Positions 24,280-32,560 of a stretch of 64,000 nucleotides of DNA are shown in pieces. Position numbers and translations under genes: made by a program. Position 1 is the stretch's first letter, and every line of letters starts with the position of its first letter. The notes under the pieces were generated by a model that did not search any database, was not told the DNA's origin, and worked only from the letters and a program-made list of their open reading frames with translations. Origin of the DNA: Dickeya chrysanthemi NCPPB 402 (GTDB taxonomy: Bacteria; Pseudomonadota; Gammaproteobacteria; Enterobacterales; Enterobacteriaceae); assembly GCF_000406105.1 (NCBI RefSeq), contig NZ_CM001974.1:2034145-2098144 (forward strand). The letters run 5' to 3'.

Positions 24280-25323
24280 ATGTATGCCGATGAGAGCATT
24301 ACGTTTACCACACTGGATGTCCGCACCCAGCCTCCCGAGCTGGCCGACATCGCACAATTTCTTGGCGCCTGTCGGCTGGGCATGGACCGGGATCTCGAGT
24401 TCGTTGTGGTGGGACGGCATCACGGCAGACTGGTAGCCTGTGCCGGGCTGTGCGGCAATACCATCAAGTGTGTGGCGGTGGACCCTGACTACCGCGAGCT
24501 CAGTCTGGGCGTGAAGGTGGTGAACGAGGTGGTGCAACTGGCGGCCGAGCGCGGCCTGTTCCACCTGTTTCTCTACACCCGCCCCTGCAACATTGCGGCG
24601 TTCCGCGGCTGCGGTTTCCACCCGATCGCCCGTTATGACGACCAGGCGGTGCTGATGGAGAACACCCCCATCGGCATCCGGCAGTACTGCCGGTCGCTGT
24701 CGGCGCAGTCTCAGCCGGGCCGGGACATCGGCGCCATCGTGATGAACGCCAACCCGTTTACGTTGGGGCACCGCTATCTGGCCGAGCAGGCCGCCCGCGC
24801 CTGCGACTGGCTGCATATTTTCGTGGTGCGCGAGGATGTCTCTTTCTTTCCGTTCGCCGAACGGCTGGAGATGGTGCGTCAGGGCGTGGCGGATATCCCG
24901 AATCTGACGGTGCACGCCGGGTCGGCCTACCTGATTTCCAAGGCCACCTTTCCGGGGTATTTCCTGAAGGAAGAGAAGCTGATCACCCGGGCGCACGCCG
25001 CACTGGACCTGATCATCTTTCGTCAGTACATCGCCCCGGCGCTCGGCATCACCCGGCGTTTCGTCGGCACCGAGCCGTTCTGCCCGGTGACGCACCAGTA
25101 CAACCAGGACATGCACCACTGGCTGGAGCAGGACGGGCGGGTAGCCGCCCCGGCGCTGGACGTGGTGGAAATCGAACGTACGCGCGAACACTCCGGCCTG
25201 GCGATTTCCGCCTCTGAAGTGCGCCGGCTGCTGAAGCAGCGCCAGTTCGACGCCATTCGCGAGATTGTCCCGGCGACGACGTATGCGCATTTACAACGCC
25301 ATGGCGAACTCGCCTGCGCGTGA
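24280..25323 (+). CDS. citC: [Citrate (pro-3S)-lyase] ligase
   Basis: It acetylates the thiol of the citrate lyase prosthetic group using ATP and acetate, which activates the lyase. The 347 residues comprise an N-terminal GNAT-like part and a nucleotidyltransferase part with GAIVMNANPFTLGHRYLAEQ (the HxGH-type site) and EIERTREHSGLAISASEVRR. I start at ATG 24280 because AGGA at 24268-24271 is 8 bases upstream; the in-frame ATG at 24271 overlaps that site. An E. coli homolog has about 352 residues. Confidence 0.95.
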   Translation: MYADESITFTTLDVRTQPPELADIAQFLGACRLGMDRDLEFVVVGRHHGRLVACAGLCGNTIKCVAVDPDYRELSLGVKVVNEVVQLAAERGLFHLFLYTRPCNIAAFRGCGFHPIARYDDQAVLMENTPIGIRQYCRSLSAQSQPGRDIGAIVMNANPFTLGHRYLAEQAARACDWLHIFVVREDVSFFPFAERLEMVRQGVADIPNLTVHAGSAYLISKATFPGYFLKEEKLITRAHAALDLIIFRQYIAPALGITRRFVGTEPFCPVTHQYNQDMHHWLEQDGRVAAPALDVVEIERTREHSGLAISASEVRRLLKQRQFDAIREIVPATTYAHLQRHGELACA

Positions 25324-25356
25324 CGCGTCTTTAATGTATCAAGCAGGTAAAACAAC

Positions 25357-25647
25357 ATGAAAATTATCAAGGAAGCCCTGGCGGGCACCTTCGAGTCCAG
25401 CGACCTGCTGGTCAGGGTGTCCCCGGCGGAAGGCCCGCTGACCGTGGTGATAAACAGCGAGGTCATCAAGCAGTTCGGCGACCAGATCACGCAGGTGGTG
25501 AACGACACCCTGCGTACGCTGGGGGTGGAAGCCGGCACCGTGGTAGTGGAAGACAAGGGCGCGCTGGACTGCGTGATCCGCGCCCGGGTGCAGAGTGCGG
25601 TGCTGCGCGCCGCCGGCGTTGACGAGATCGATTGGGAGAGACTGTGA
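25357..25647 (+). CDS. citD: Citrate lyase acyl carrier protein (gamma subunit)
   Basis: A 96-residue acyl carrier that bears the 2'-(5''-triphosphoribosyl)-3'-dephospho-CoA group. The attachment serine is expected at Ser14 in [12 protein letters not shown]. The stop TGA overlaps the citE ATG by one base, so the two are translationally coupled, which fits their equal numbers in the complex. Confidence 0.95.
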   Translation: MKIIKEALAGTFESSDLLVRVSPAEGPLTVVINSEVIKQFGDQITQVVNDTLRTLGVEAGTVVVEDKGALDCVIRARVQSAVLRAAGVDEIDWERL

Positions 25648-26552
25648 TGAGCGCTACTCAGACGAAAGCCACTCAGCCGAAAAAACTGCGCCGCAGCATG
25701 CTGTTCCTGCCGGGTGCGAATGCCGCCATGCTGTCCAACGCCTTTATCTACCGGCCCGACTCCATCATGTTCGATCTGGAGGATGCGGTATCGCTGCGCG
25801 AGAAAGATACCGCGCGTCTGCTGGTCTACCATGCGCTGCAACACCCGATGTATCAGGACATTGAAACCGTGGTGCGCATCAACCAGCTCAACACGCCGTT
25901 CGGTCTGAAGGACCTGGAAGCGGCGGTACGGGGCGGCGTGGATGTCATCCGACTGCCGAAGACCGACTCCACCGACGACGTCGATGAGCTGGAACATCAC
26001 CTGGTCCGCATCGAAAAAGCGTGCGGCCGTGAAGTCGGCTCCACCCGTATCATGGCGGCCATTGAGTCCGCGGTCGGGGTGATCAACGCGGTGTCCATCG
26101 CCCGATCTTCCGAACGGATGATCGGTATCGCGCTGGCGGCGTTCGACTATGTGATGGACATGCAGACCGAGCGCGGTGACGGCACCGAGCTATTCTATGC
26201 GCGCTGTGCGGTGCTGCACGCGGCCCGCGCGGCCGGCATCGACGCCTTTGACGTGGTGTACTCCAACGTCAACGACGAGGCGGGCTTCCTGAAGGAAGTG
26301 GAGCTGATCCGCAAGCTGGGTTTCAACGGCAAATCGCTGATCAACCCGCGCCAGATAGAGCTGTTGCACAACGCCTACGCGCCGACCCAGGACGAGGTGG
26401 ACTACGCCCATCTGGTGATCAAGGCGGCGGAAGACGGCGAGCGCGCCGGTCTTGGGGTCATTTCGCTGAACGGAAAAATGATCGATGGCCCGATTATCGA
26501 CCACGCCCGCCGGGTGGTGGAGCGCGCGCTGGCGTCCGGCGTGCGTCAGTAG
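25647..26552 (+). CDS. citE: Citrate (pro-3S)-lyase beta subunit (citryl-ACP lyase)
   Basis: CitE cleaves citryl-ACP to acetyl-ACP and oxaloacetate. It is a 301-residue TIM barrel of the HpcH/HpaI type with [15 protein letters not shown] at the start, the Mg ligands in [14 protein letters not shown] and ESAVGVINA, and [17 protein letters not shown] near the end. The ATG at 25647 overlaps the citD stop. An upstream in-frame TTG (25632) exists, but the coupled ATG is the better choice. Confidence 0.96.
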   Translation: MSATQTKATQPKKLRRSMLFLPGANAAMLSNAFIYRPDSIMFDLEDAVSLREKDTARLLVYHALQHPMYQDIETVVRINQLNTPFGLKDLEAAVRGGVDVIRLPKTDSTDDVDELEHHLVRIEKACGREVGSTRIMAAIESAVGVINAVSIARSSERMIGIALAAFDYVMDMQTERGDGTELFYARCAVLHAARAAGIDAFDVVYSNVNDEAGFLKEVELIRKLGFNGKSLINPRQIELLHNAYAPTQDEVDYAHLVIKAAEDGERAGLGVISLNGKMIDGPIIDHARRVVERALASGVRQ

Positions 26553-26580
26553 GCGCAGACCGGTTAACCGATATTTCCGC

Positions 26581-26621
26581 ACGGGCCGGCCGGCGGCGTG
26601 ATGTCGCGCCGGCGGGCCGTC
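26581..26621 (+). other. GC-rich imperfect inverted repeat before citF
   Basis: The arms ACGGGCCGGCCGGCG and CGCCGGCGGGCCGT lie in the 88-bp gap between citE and citF and end about 20 bases before the citF start. It could be a REP-like element, a processing site or a translational control hairpin. A similar GC-rich dyad lies in the gap before citC (24208-24250). Confidence 0.4.
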
Positions 26622-26640
26622 GCAATGACAGGATTGGATC

Positions 26641-28170
26641 ATGAGTAATTTTATTGAAGCACTGCAGCAGCAATATCCGGAAAAAAGCCATCTGCAGCCG
26701 TTCGTCAGCGCCAACCACTGCACACCCTGGCTGAATGACGTCACCGAAAAGCACCAGCGCAAGCTGTGCGCCGATCTGGAGGAAGCCATTCGCAAGAGCG
26801 GGCTGCAGGACGGCATGACCATTTCGTTCCACCACGCGTTCCGTGAAGGGGACAAGGTGATTAACCACGTGGTGGACACGCTGGCACGGCTGGGATTTAA
26901 AGATCTGACGCTGGCGTCCAGCTCGCTGATGACCTGCAACGCGCCGCTGATAGAACACATCCGCAATGGCGTTATCCGCCGTATCTACACCTCCGGTATG
27001 CGCGGCAAGCTGGCGGACGCCATTTCGCATGGCCTGATGAAAGAGCCGGTGCAGATTCACTCGCACGGTGGCCGGGTGCACCTGTTGCAGAGCGGCGAAC
27101 TGAAGATAGACGTGGCGTTTCTCGGGGTGCCGAGCAGCGATGAATTCGGCAATGCCAACGGCACGTCGGGGAAATCCCGCTGCGGGTCGCTGGGCTACGC
27201 GATGGTGGACGCGCACTACGCGAAGACGGTGGTGCTGTTGACGGAGAGTCTGGTGCCGTTCCCGAACGTGCCAGCCAGCATCGTGCAGGACCAGGTGGAC
27301 TTCGTGGTGCCGGTGGAGGAAGTGGGCGACCCGGCGAAAATCAGCGTGGGGGCGGCACGTGTGACCAGCAACCCGCGTGAGCTGTTGATAGCACGCCGGG
27401 CGGCGGACGTGATCGCGCATTCCGGGTATTTCAAACCGGGCTTTTCCATCCAGACCGGATCCGGTGCGGCATCGACCGCCTGTACCCGTTTTCTGGAAGA
27501 CCGGATGCAGAAACAGGGGGTGACGGCGCGCTTCGCGCTCGGCGGCATCACCGGCAGCATCGTTGATCTGCATGAAAAAGGGTTGATCGAGAAACTGCTG
27601 GATACCCAGTGTTTTGACGCGAATGCGGCGGCCTCGCTGGCGAAAAACCCGAACCATGTGGAAATTTCCACCAACGTGTACGCCAACCCGAGCTCAAAGG
27701 CGGCGTGTTGCGACCAACTGGACGTGGTGATCCTGAGTGCGCTGGAAATCGACACCCAGTTCAACGTGAACGTGATCACCGGCTCGGACGGGGTGATGCG
27801 CGGGGCGTCGGGCGGTCACTGCGATGTGGCGACGGCGGCGAATCTGACCATCGTGGTGGCGCCGCTGATCCGCAGCCGTATCCCGACGGTGGTGCGTCAG
27901 GTGACGACCTGCGTGACGCCGGGGAGCGCCATCGACGTGCTGGTAACCGACCACGGTATCGCGGTGAATCCGTCGCGACCGGAAGTGGCGGAGCGTCTGA
28001 CTCAGGCGGGCCTGAGCGTCATGTCGATCGAGGAACTGTACCAGCGGGCGATCCAACTGGTGGGCGAACCGAAGGCGATTGAATTTCACGACCGTATCGT
28101 GGGGGTGATCCGCTACCGCGACGGCAGTGTGATCGACGTGGTACGTCAGGTGAAAGAGGATAACGCGTGA
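26641..28170 (+). CDS. citF: Citrate lyase alpha subunit (citrate CoA-transferase)
   Basis: CitF exchanges the acetyl group on the carrier protein for citrate. The 509 residues match the family. Features include SFHHAFREGDKVINHVVDT near the N-terminus, GTSGKSRCGSLGYAMVDAHY, the glycine loop GSGAASTACTRFLEDRM and the conserved DVVILSALEIDTQFNVNV. The ATG has ACAGGA about 8 bases upstream. The stop overlaps the GTG of citX by 4 bases. Confidence 0.96.
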   Translation: MSNFIEALQQQYPEKSHLQPFVSANHCTPWLNDVTEKHQRKLCADLEEAIRKSGLQDGMTISFHHAFREGDKVINHVVDTLARLGFKDLTLASSSLMTCNAPLIEHIRNGVIRRIYTSGMRGKLADAISHGLMKEPVQIHSHGGRVHLLQSGELKIDVAFLGVPSSDEFGNANGTSGKSRCGSLGYAMVDAHYAKTVVLLTESLVPFPNVPASIVQDQVDFVVPVEEVGDPAKISVGAARVTSNPRELLIARRAADVIAHSGYFKPGFSIQTGSGAASTACTRFLEDRMQKQGVTARFALGGITGSIVDLHEKGLIEKLLDTQCFDANAAASLAKNPNHVEISTNVYANPSSKAACCDQLDVVILSALEIDTQFNVNVITGSDGVMRGASGGHCDVATAANLTIVVAPLIRSRIPTVVRQVTTCVTPGSAIDVLVTDHGIAVNPSRPEVAERLTQAGLSVMSIEELYQRAIQLVGEPKAIEFHDRIVGVIRYRDGSVIDVVRQVKEDNA

Positions 28171-28709
28171 GCGATATTGCGACGGATACACCGGCCGGCG
28201 TCTCACTGAATACTCTGCTAGCGGCGAAGGAACGCCGCTGTGCACGCCAGCAGCAATTGCTGGCGCAGCACCAGTCTACGCTGGTGTCGTTGACGCTGGT
28301 GACACCGGGACCGGTCAAAGATTCTCCGCTGTATCGCCGGACGATGAGGGATGCCGTGGCGGCGTTTAACGACCTGTGTCTGGCCCGCGGCTGGGATGTG
28401 CTGGAGCAGCAGTTACATTGGCTGGATACCGGTGCGGAATCATTCTGGGTCGTGACCAAGGATGCCTTGAGTGTCAAGGCGGCAGCCATTGCACTGGAGG
28501 ATCAACATCCATTGGGGCGTTTATGGGATTTCGACGTGTTTTGCCCGCAGGAAGGGTCGATCAGCCGAACGTTGCTGGCGCACGAGCATCGTCGGTGTAT
28601 ACTTTGCGATGAATCGGCGCATGCCTGCGCGCGTTCGCGCCGTCACGCGTTACCGGACGTGATTGAAAAAGTCGAGAGTATCCTCCATGCCTGGTTTAAC
28701 GCACACTGA
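28167..28709 (+). CDS. citX: Holo-citrate lyase synthase (apo-citrate lyase phosphoribosyl-dephospho-CoA transferase)
   Basis: CitX attaches the prosthetic group to the serine of CitD. The 180-residue protein has the nucleotidyltransferase-like motif HPLGRLWDFDVFCPQ and the cysteine-rich CILCDESAHACARSRRH near the end, both typical. It starts with GTG overlapping the citF stop, so it depends on citF translation. Base composition returns here to the level of the flanking chromosome. Confidence 0.95.
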   Translation: MSDIATDTPAGVSLNTLLAAKERRCARQQQLLAQHQSTLVSLTLVTPGPVKDSPLYRRTMRDAVAAFNDLCLARGWDVLEQQLHWLDTGAESFWVVTKDALSVKAAAIALEDQHPLGRLWDFDVFCPQEGSISRTLLAHEHRRCILCDESAHACARSRRHALPDVIEKVESILHAWFNAH

Positions 28710-29595
28710 GTCAGCGGCACCTTCTCCACTACTGACTACGCTATTTCCTGATGCCACCGGTGCGCTGGTGGCCCTGCCGAATATTCATCAATGGGTTGTC
28801 GCTGCGCTGACGGTCGAGGTGATGTTGACGCCAAAACCGGGTCTGGTGGATCGGGATAACAACGGTGCGCATCGCGATATGGATGTGCCGTTGTTTCAGG
28901 CCAGTATCGCTGCGCTGACGCCGTGGTTTGCCCGTTTTACCGAGGCCGGCGTTGCACATAGCGCGTTGCCGATAACGCAGTTATTGCCGCAAGTCCGGCC
29001 GATTGGCATTGCGGCTGAACAATCCATGTTGGCGGCGACCGGGGGCGTAAATACCCATAAAGGCGGTATTTTTGCCTTTGGACTCCTGTGCAGCGCGGCT
29101 GGCTGGCTGGCGGGGCGTCGGCAGCGGCTGACACAAGACAGCTTATGCGAATGCGTGGCGCAAATGAGCGCCGATCTGGTGCGTAATGAGCTGGAAAATA
29201 GCCAGCACACTGCGACGGCAGGAGAACATCTGTTTCGACGTCACGGCCTGACCGGTGCAAGGGGCGAAGCCGCCAGTGGCTTTGCTACCGTACGTCGGTA
29301 TGCGTTGCCCGTTTACTTGAGCGCGCGTGCGCAAGGGAAAGACGAGGAATCTGCTTTGTTGCAGGCGTTGGTCGTTTTAATGGCTCACAACCCGGATACC
29401 AACGTCGTCTCTCGCGGCGGTATAGATGGGTTGACGTTCGTGCAGACGTATGCACGAACATTACTTTCCGACGGGGTGACCCATCAGGGATTACAGGAGA
29501 TGAACCGTGCGTTGGTGGCGCGCAACGTCAGCCCCGGCGGTAGCGCTGACTTACTGGCGTTAACCTGGTTACTTTCACACTATCCTGCCGTCTGA
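28687..29595 (+). CDS. citG: Triphosphoribosyl-dephospho-CoA synthase
   Basis: CitG makes the prosthetic group precursor from ATP and dephospho-CoA. The 302-residue product has the family motifs LTPKPGLVDRDNNGAHRDMD, TGGVNTHKGGIFAFGLL and HNPDTNVVSRGG. The ATG at 28687 overlaps the end of citX by 23 bases; the frame also reaches TTG 28663. In E. coli citX and citG are neighbours too; in some bacteria they are fused. Last gene of the citrate operon. Confidence 0.95.
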   Translation: MPGLTHTESAAPSPLLTTLFPDATGALVALPNIHQWVVAALTVEVMLTPKPGLVDRDNNGAHRDMDVPLFQASIAALTPWFARFTEAGVAHSALPITQLLPQVRPIGIAAEQSMLAATGGVNTHKGGIFAFGLLCSAAGWLAGRRQRLTQDSLCECVAQMSADLVRNELENSQHTATAGEHLFRRHGLTGARGEAASGFATVRRYALPVYLSARAQGKDEESALLQALVVLMAHNPDTNVVSRGGIDGLTFVQTYARTLLSDGVTHQGLQEMNRALVARNVSPGGSADLLALTWLLSHYPAV

Positions 29596-29724
29596 ACCTC
29601 GTCTATTATTGGCTGACAGCCCCCTCGCTATTTTTTCATGAGTACTTGCCTCGCGCCGGTGGGGCTTGCTGTATGTCGGCGGTGCCGAATGTACAACGTA
29701 TGAGCTAATGAATTGATAAAACAC

Positions 29725-29751
29725 TAAAGTTGGCGACATCACTGTCGATAT
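29725..29751 (+). promoter_or_regulatory. Sigma-28 (FliA) promoter of ycgR
   Basis: TAAAGTTG, an 11-base spacer and GTCGATAT match the FliA consensus TAAAGTTT-N11-GCCGATAA at 13 of 16 positions with exact spacing. Transcription would start near 29758, which makes the start codons at 29759 and nearby unlikely. Confidence 0.75.
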
Positions 29752-29842
29752 TAGTGCCATGTCGTATCCAGAGGGTTCTGGGACACTGAATAACGGATTA
29801 ACCATTCAATTGACGGTGGGGATGGATGTAGTGGATGACAAT

Positions 29843-30574
29843 ATGAAAGAGCAGTACGCCAGGCGGAACAAAATGGCGATTTGCGCCACCTTGCGCGGAC
29901 TGCAAAAACAAGACGCCGCAGTGATGGTGTATCACACGCACGGTCAGTTCATCAGTAAGATCCTTGAGGTTGATTCGGACGAGGGCGAGTTCCTGTTTGA
30001 CCTTGGGGCACTGGAGCGGGAGAACAGTCGTGCGTTGTTTGCCGGCGAGCTTGCGTTTGCGGCGGAAACGGCTGGTGCGAAGGTTGAATTCCGGTCCACG
30101 ATTATCCGCATGGTCGAACATGACGATTTACCGGCATTTTGTGCGGCTGTACCCGACGTGCTTTACTATATTCAGCGTCGTAATTTTTTCCGTATTAACT
30201 CTCCTGCCTGGCCCCCGATGATCTGCCGGGGCGAGTTGCCTGATAACACCTATTTTGAATTTAACCTGAAGGATTTATCGCTGGGCGGCTTATGCATGTA
30301 TACCGACGATCAATCCAGGGTTGGTCTTTTTGAGCCGGGGATGACGCTGAAAAATGTCGATGTTGATCTTGCCAGCTATGGGCAGTTCTGCCTGGATTTA
30401 GAGTTCGTTACTCATGCCACCACAAAAGTCGTGGACAGCAAAGGTCGGGTAAAACAGATCGAACGCTTGAGCTTTAAATTTCCGCAGTTGAATGCTGCGC
30501 AGGAGCGTGGGCTACAGCAGGTGATTACCGAACTGGAATTAGACCAGAACGAAAAGCGCAAACGCCTGCGTTGA
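29843..30574 (+). CDS. ycgR: Flagellar brake protein YcgR (c-di-GMP receptor)
   Basis: YcgR slows the flagellar motor when it binds c-di-GMP. The N-terminal YcgR domain is followed by a PilZ domain with both signature motifs: RRNFFRI (RxxxR) near residue 112 and DLSLGGL (D/NxSxxG) near 151. I start at the ATG of MKEQYARRNK: it gives 243 residues, against 244 in E. coli, and lies 85 bases after the expected transcription start. The frame is open 28 codons further upstream (ATG 29759), but that start would sit on the transcription start itself. Confidence 0.92.
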   Translation: MKEQYARRNKMAICATLRGLQKQDAAVMVYHTHGQFISKILEVDSDEGEFLFDLGALERENSRALFAGELAFAAETAGAKVEFRSTIIRMVEHDDLPAFCAAVPDVLYYIQRRNFFRINSPAWPPMICRGELPDNTYFEFNLKDLSLGGLCMYTDDQSRVGLFEPGMTLKNVDVDLASYGQFCLDLEFVTHATTKVVDSKGRVKQIERLSFKFPQLNAAQERGLQQVITELELDQNEKRKRLR

Positions 30575-30680
30575 ATCGATTGATTGACCCCAGGCCGGCA
30601 GCAGTCGTGCAAGTCGTACGCGATCGGCTTCACAGGTCTTGTCTCTGATTGCGGGCTGGGGCAAAATACGCGCCCTGAAA

Positions 30681-30715
30681 AACCGACGCACAGTTACCGC
30701 GTCGGTTATTTTTTT
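30681..30715 (+). terminator. Rho-independent terminator after ycgR
   Basis: A 9-bp stem AACCGACGC/GCGTCGGTT is followed by ATTTTTTT, about 105 bases after the ycgR stop. Confidence 0.85.
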
Positions 30716-30809
30716 GTATTTCATCAAGAGGCCGGCGCTGTTTATGGCTCCGGATAGATATCAGTCAATACGCATGCCGCGGGCTGCGCAGAGTGAATAG
30801 AGAGAGACA

Positions 30810-31061
30810 ATGGGGCAATCAGTTGTTTTGGAGCCGGTGCCCGCCGGCTGGCGCTGTCAATCCAGCGGCACAGATGCCGCTTCGGCAGGCTTTGTAATGA
30901 GCGGCACGTCGGCTGCTCGCCACGCTTACCTCGGTTACAGCGACATTGTGCGCTTGTCCACATCCCGTTACTTGAAACACCAACCGATGACGTTGTCGTC
31001 GGCGGTGCATTCATGGTTGATGGCGACTGTCGATAAAGGAGGTTTGCGTCATGACAACTGA
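30810..31061 (+). CDS. Small upstream ORF overlapping the plaP start (doubtful)
   Basis: An 83-codon ORF begins [13 protein letters not shown], with AGAGAGA a few bases upstream, and ends 11 bases inside plaP. In E. coli a 20-residue protein, YoeI, which also begins MGQ, is encoded just before plaP. Beyond the first three residues I see no clear similarity, and the rest does not look like a membrane protein. The 476-bp gap 30575-31050 holds otherwise only the ycgR terminator and presumably the plaP promoter. It could be a leader ORF or chance. Confidence 0.3.
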   Translation: MGQSVVLEPVPAGWRCQSSGTDAASAGFVMSGTSAARHAYLGYSDIVRLSTSRYLKHQPMTLSSAVHSWLMATVDKGGLRHDN

Positions 31062-32412
31062 TTCCACGGTGACCACATCACGTGTGCAACTGCGTAAGAC
31101 CCTGACGTTGGTCCCGGTAGTGATGATGGGGCTGGCGTATATGCAACCGATGACGCTGTTCGATACATTCGGCATCGTTTCCGGGCTGACGGATGGGCAT
31201 GTCGCCACGGCTTATGCGTTTGCATTGATCGCCATTCTGTTTACTGCACTCAGCTATGGTAAGTTGGTGCGCCGCTTCCCGTCCGCCGGGTCAGCTTATA
31301 CCTATGCCCAGAAAGCCATCAGCCCGACAGTCGGTTTCATGGTGGGCTGGTCATCGTTGCTGGACTACCTGTTTATGCCGATGATCAATATCCTGCTGGC
31401 GAAAATCTATTTTGAAACGTTGATCCCCGGTATTCCATCATGGATCTTTGTGGTTCTGCTGGTGGGATTCATGACGTTATCGAATTTGCGCGGTATCAGA
31501 ACCGTCGCTAATTTCAACAGCCTGATCGTGGTGTTGCAGGTTGCCGTGATGGTGGTGATTACCGGCATGGTGATTTACGGTGTGTCTCACGATGAAGGTG
31601 CCGGTACGTTGGCGAGTAGCCGCCCATTCTGGTCTGATAATGCGCAAGTGGTGCCGATGATTACCGGCGCGACGATTTTGTGCTTTTCATTCCTGGGATT
31701 CGATGGCATCAGTTCGTTGTCTGAAGAAACCAAAGACGCCGGCCGTGTGATTCCGAAAGCGATTTTCCTGACAGCACTGCTCGGTGGCGTGATTTTCGTG
31801 GTGGTGTCTTACTTCCTGCAACTTTATTTTCCAGATATCTCGCGTTTTCAACACCCGGATGCGTCACAGCCTGAAATCATGCTGTACGTGGCCGGTAAAG
31901 CGTTTCAGTTCGGCATTCTGATTTTCTCCTGTGTGACTGTGCTGGCTTCCGGCATGGCTGCGCATGCCGGCGTATCCCGCCTGATGTACGTGATGGGCCG
32001 AGACGGGGTATTCCCGGAGCGTTTCTTCGGCTATGTACATCCGCGCTGGCGGACACCGGCGTTGAACGTATTGCTGGTTGGCGTGATTGCGCTCTCTGCC
32101 GTGTCGTTCGATCTGGTAACGGCAACCGCGCTAATCAACTTCGGTGCGCTGGTCGCGTTCACGTTTGTGAATCTGTCGGTGATTTCTCAGTTCTATATTC
32201 GTGAGCGCCGCAACAAGACGCTGAAAGACACGGTGAATTATCTGATTCTGCCGGTGATGGGCGCACTGACCGTTGGCGCGCTGTGGTTAAATCTGGAAAA
32301 AACGTCCATGACGTTGGGGCTGGTGTGGGCGGCGATTGGTTTGCTCTATCTGGCTATTGTGACGCGTCGTTTCAGGCAACCCGTGCCTCAGTACAACGAA
32401 GATCTGGCGTAA
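31051..32412 (+). CDS. plaP: Amino acid/polyamine permease, putrescine importer PlaP
   Basis: An APC-superfamily inner-membrane carrier of 453 residues with about 12 membrane segments. E. coli PlaP (YeeF), 452 residues, is a low-affinity putrescine importer. The protein starts [20 protein letters not shown] and has typical substrate-site segments such as [19 protein letters not shown]. The ATG has a strong AAAGGAGG site. Here it is followed by convergent sbcB with a terminator between them. Confidence 0.9.
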   Translation: MTTDSTVTTSRVQLRKTLTLVPVVMMGLAYMQPMTLFDTFGIVSGLTDGHVATAYAFALIAILFTALSYGKLVRRFPSAGSAYTYAQKAISPTVGFMVGWSSLLDYLFMPMINILLAKIYFETLIPGIPSWIFVVLLVGFMTLSNLRGIRTVANFNSLIVVLQVAVMVVITGMVIYGVSHDEGAGTLASSRPFWSDNAQVVPMITGATILCFSFLGFDGISSLSEETKDAGRVIPKAIFLTALLGGVIFVVVSYFLQLYFPDISRFQHPDASQPEIMLYVAGKAFQFGILIFSCVTVLASGMAAHAGVSRLMYVMGRDGVFPERFFGYVHPRWRTPALNVLLVGVIALSAVSFDLVTATALINFGALVAFTFVNLSVISQFYIRERRNKTLKDTVNYLILPVMGALTVGALWLNLEKTSMTLGLVWAAIGLLYLAIVTRRFRQPVPQYNEDLA

Positions 32413-32451
32413 CTAACCGGACGATATACCGCGATAAACGTAACGTTATTG

Positions 32452-32487
32452 ACAGGCTCCCATGATTCCATGAGAGCCTGTTTTTTT
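32452..32487. terminator. Terminator between plaP and sbcB
   Basis: An 8-bp stem ACAGGCTC/GAGCCTGT with an inner CATG/CATG pairing is followed by seven Ts on the plus strand. It lies in the 148-bp gap between the convergent genes and serves plaP. Confidence 0.85.
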
Positions 32488-32560
32488 GCACCCCTCGAAC
32501 GGTTTATCGATCCGGGAGTTGCCTACCCGATAGCAACGCGCCGCCACGCAGGTGGGAATA

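Noticed and set aside
23614..25290. 558-codon ORF antisense to the FAH gene and citC
   Set aside because: It arises from the high GC3 of this segment, which removes stops on the opposite strand; it crosses two well-supported genes.
26494..27657. 387-codon ORF antisense to citF
   Set aside because: Same cause as above; the product is low-complexity and His/Arg-rich.
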